From positions 1 through 5,198 of the forward strand of contig JAEZFJ010000196.1 in assembly GCA_023437755.1 (NCBI GenBank): 5,198 nucleotides of DNA. The letters are read 5' to 3'. Below the pieces are notes generated by a model that made no database searches, was not told where the DNA came from, and saw only the letters and a list, made by a program, of their open reading frames with translations. Origin of the DNA: Pseudomonadota bacterium (GTDB lineage Bacteria; Pseudomonadota; Alphaproteobacteria; Rhizobiales; Devosiaceae). The translations under genes were made by a program, and so were the position numbers. Positions 5,183-5,198 of this stretch are shown piece after piece; positions within the stretch are counted from its first letter, which is position 1; every line of letters starts with the position of its first letter.

Positions 5183-5198
5183 CGGCAGCGCTCGAACC

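Overview
The window comes from a high-GC chromosome and looks like a member of the Alphaproteobacteria, most likely Hyphomicrobiales (Rhizobiales). The main evidence is a ChvI response regulator of the ChvG/ChvI (ExoS/ChvI, BvrS/BvrR) type, divergent from an ATP-type phosphoenolpyruvate carboxykinase gene as in Agrobacterium and relatives. An IF-3 that begins MRRP, a TTGACT-type promoter and a CtrA-like TTAA-N7-TTAA box agree with this. A Devosia-like genus is possible, but the sequence alone does not settle it. All of this looks like core chromosome: I see no insertion sequence, phage gene, tRNA, rRNA or CRISPR array.

Layout: (1) 1-441, minus: the 5' part of infC (translation initiation factor IF-3), cut by the window edge and apparently starting at a rare AUU codon. 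(2) 442-656: a divergent intergenic region with a good sigma70-type promoter for infC and an imperfect hairpin. (3) 657-1382, plus: an ABHD10-like alpha/beta hydrolase. (4) 1383-1690: a 308-base gap with no gene. It holds four same-strand YTAACCG elements, including a perfect TTAA-N7-TTAA CtrA-type box, followed by a structured leader with two hairpins. (5) 1691-2602, plus: an exported SleB-family cell-wall hydrolase that starts at TTG and carries three short internal repeats before its catalytic domain. (6) 2624-4213, minus: pckA, convergent with the hydrolase gene. All catalytic motifs are intact, but no in-frame stop occurs where the family ends. (7) 4214-4471: the divergent pckA/chvI control region. 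(8) 4472-5182, plus: chvI, complete. The sensor kinase gene chvG would be expected just after the window.

Functional themes: the left part pairs a translation factor with a small esterase or thioesterase. The right part links gluconeogenesis (PckA) to the envelope- and acid-sensing regulator ChvI across a shared promoter region. Between them sits a periplasmic cell-wall hydrolase with signs of cell-cycle (CtrA) control. I found no clearly new multi-gene system. The points most worth a second look are the putative CtrA array with its structured leader, the missing pckA stop codon, the AUU start of infC, and the repeats in the SleB-like protein.
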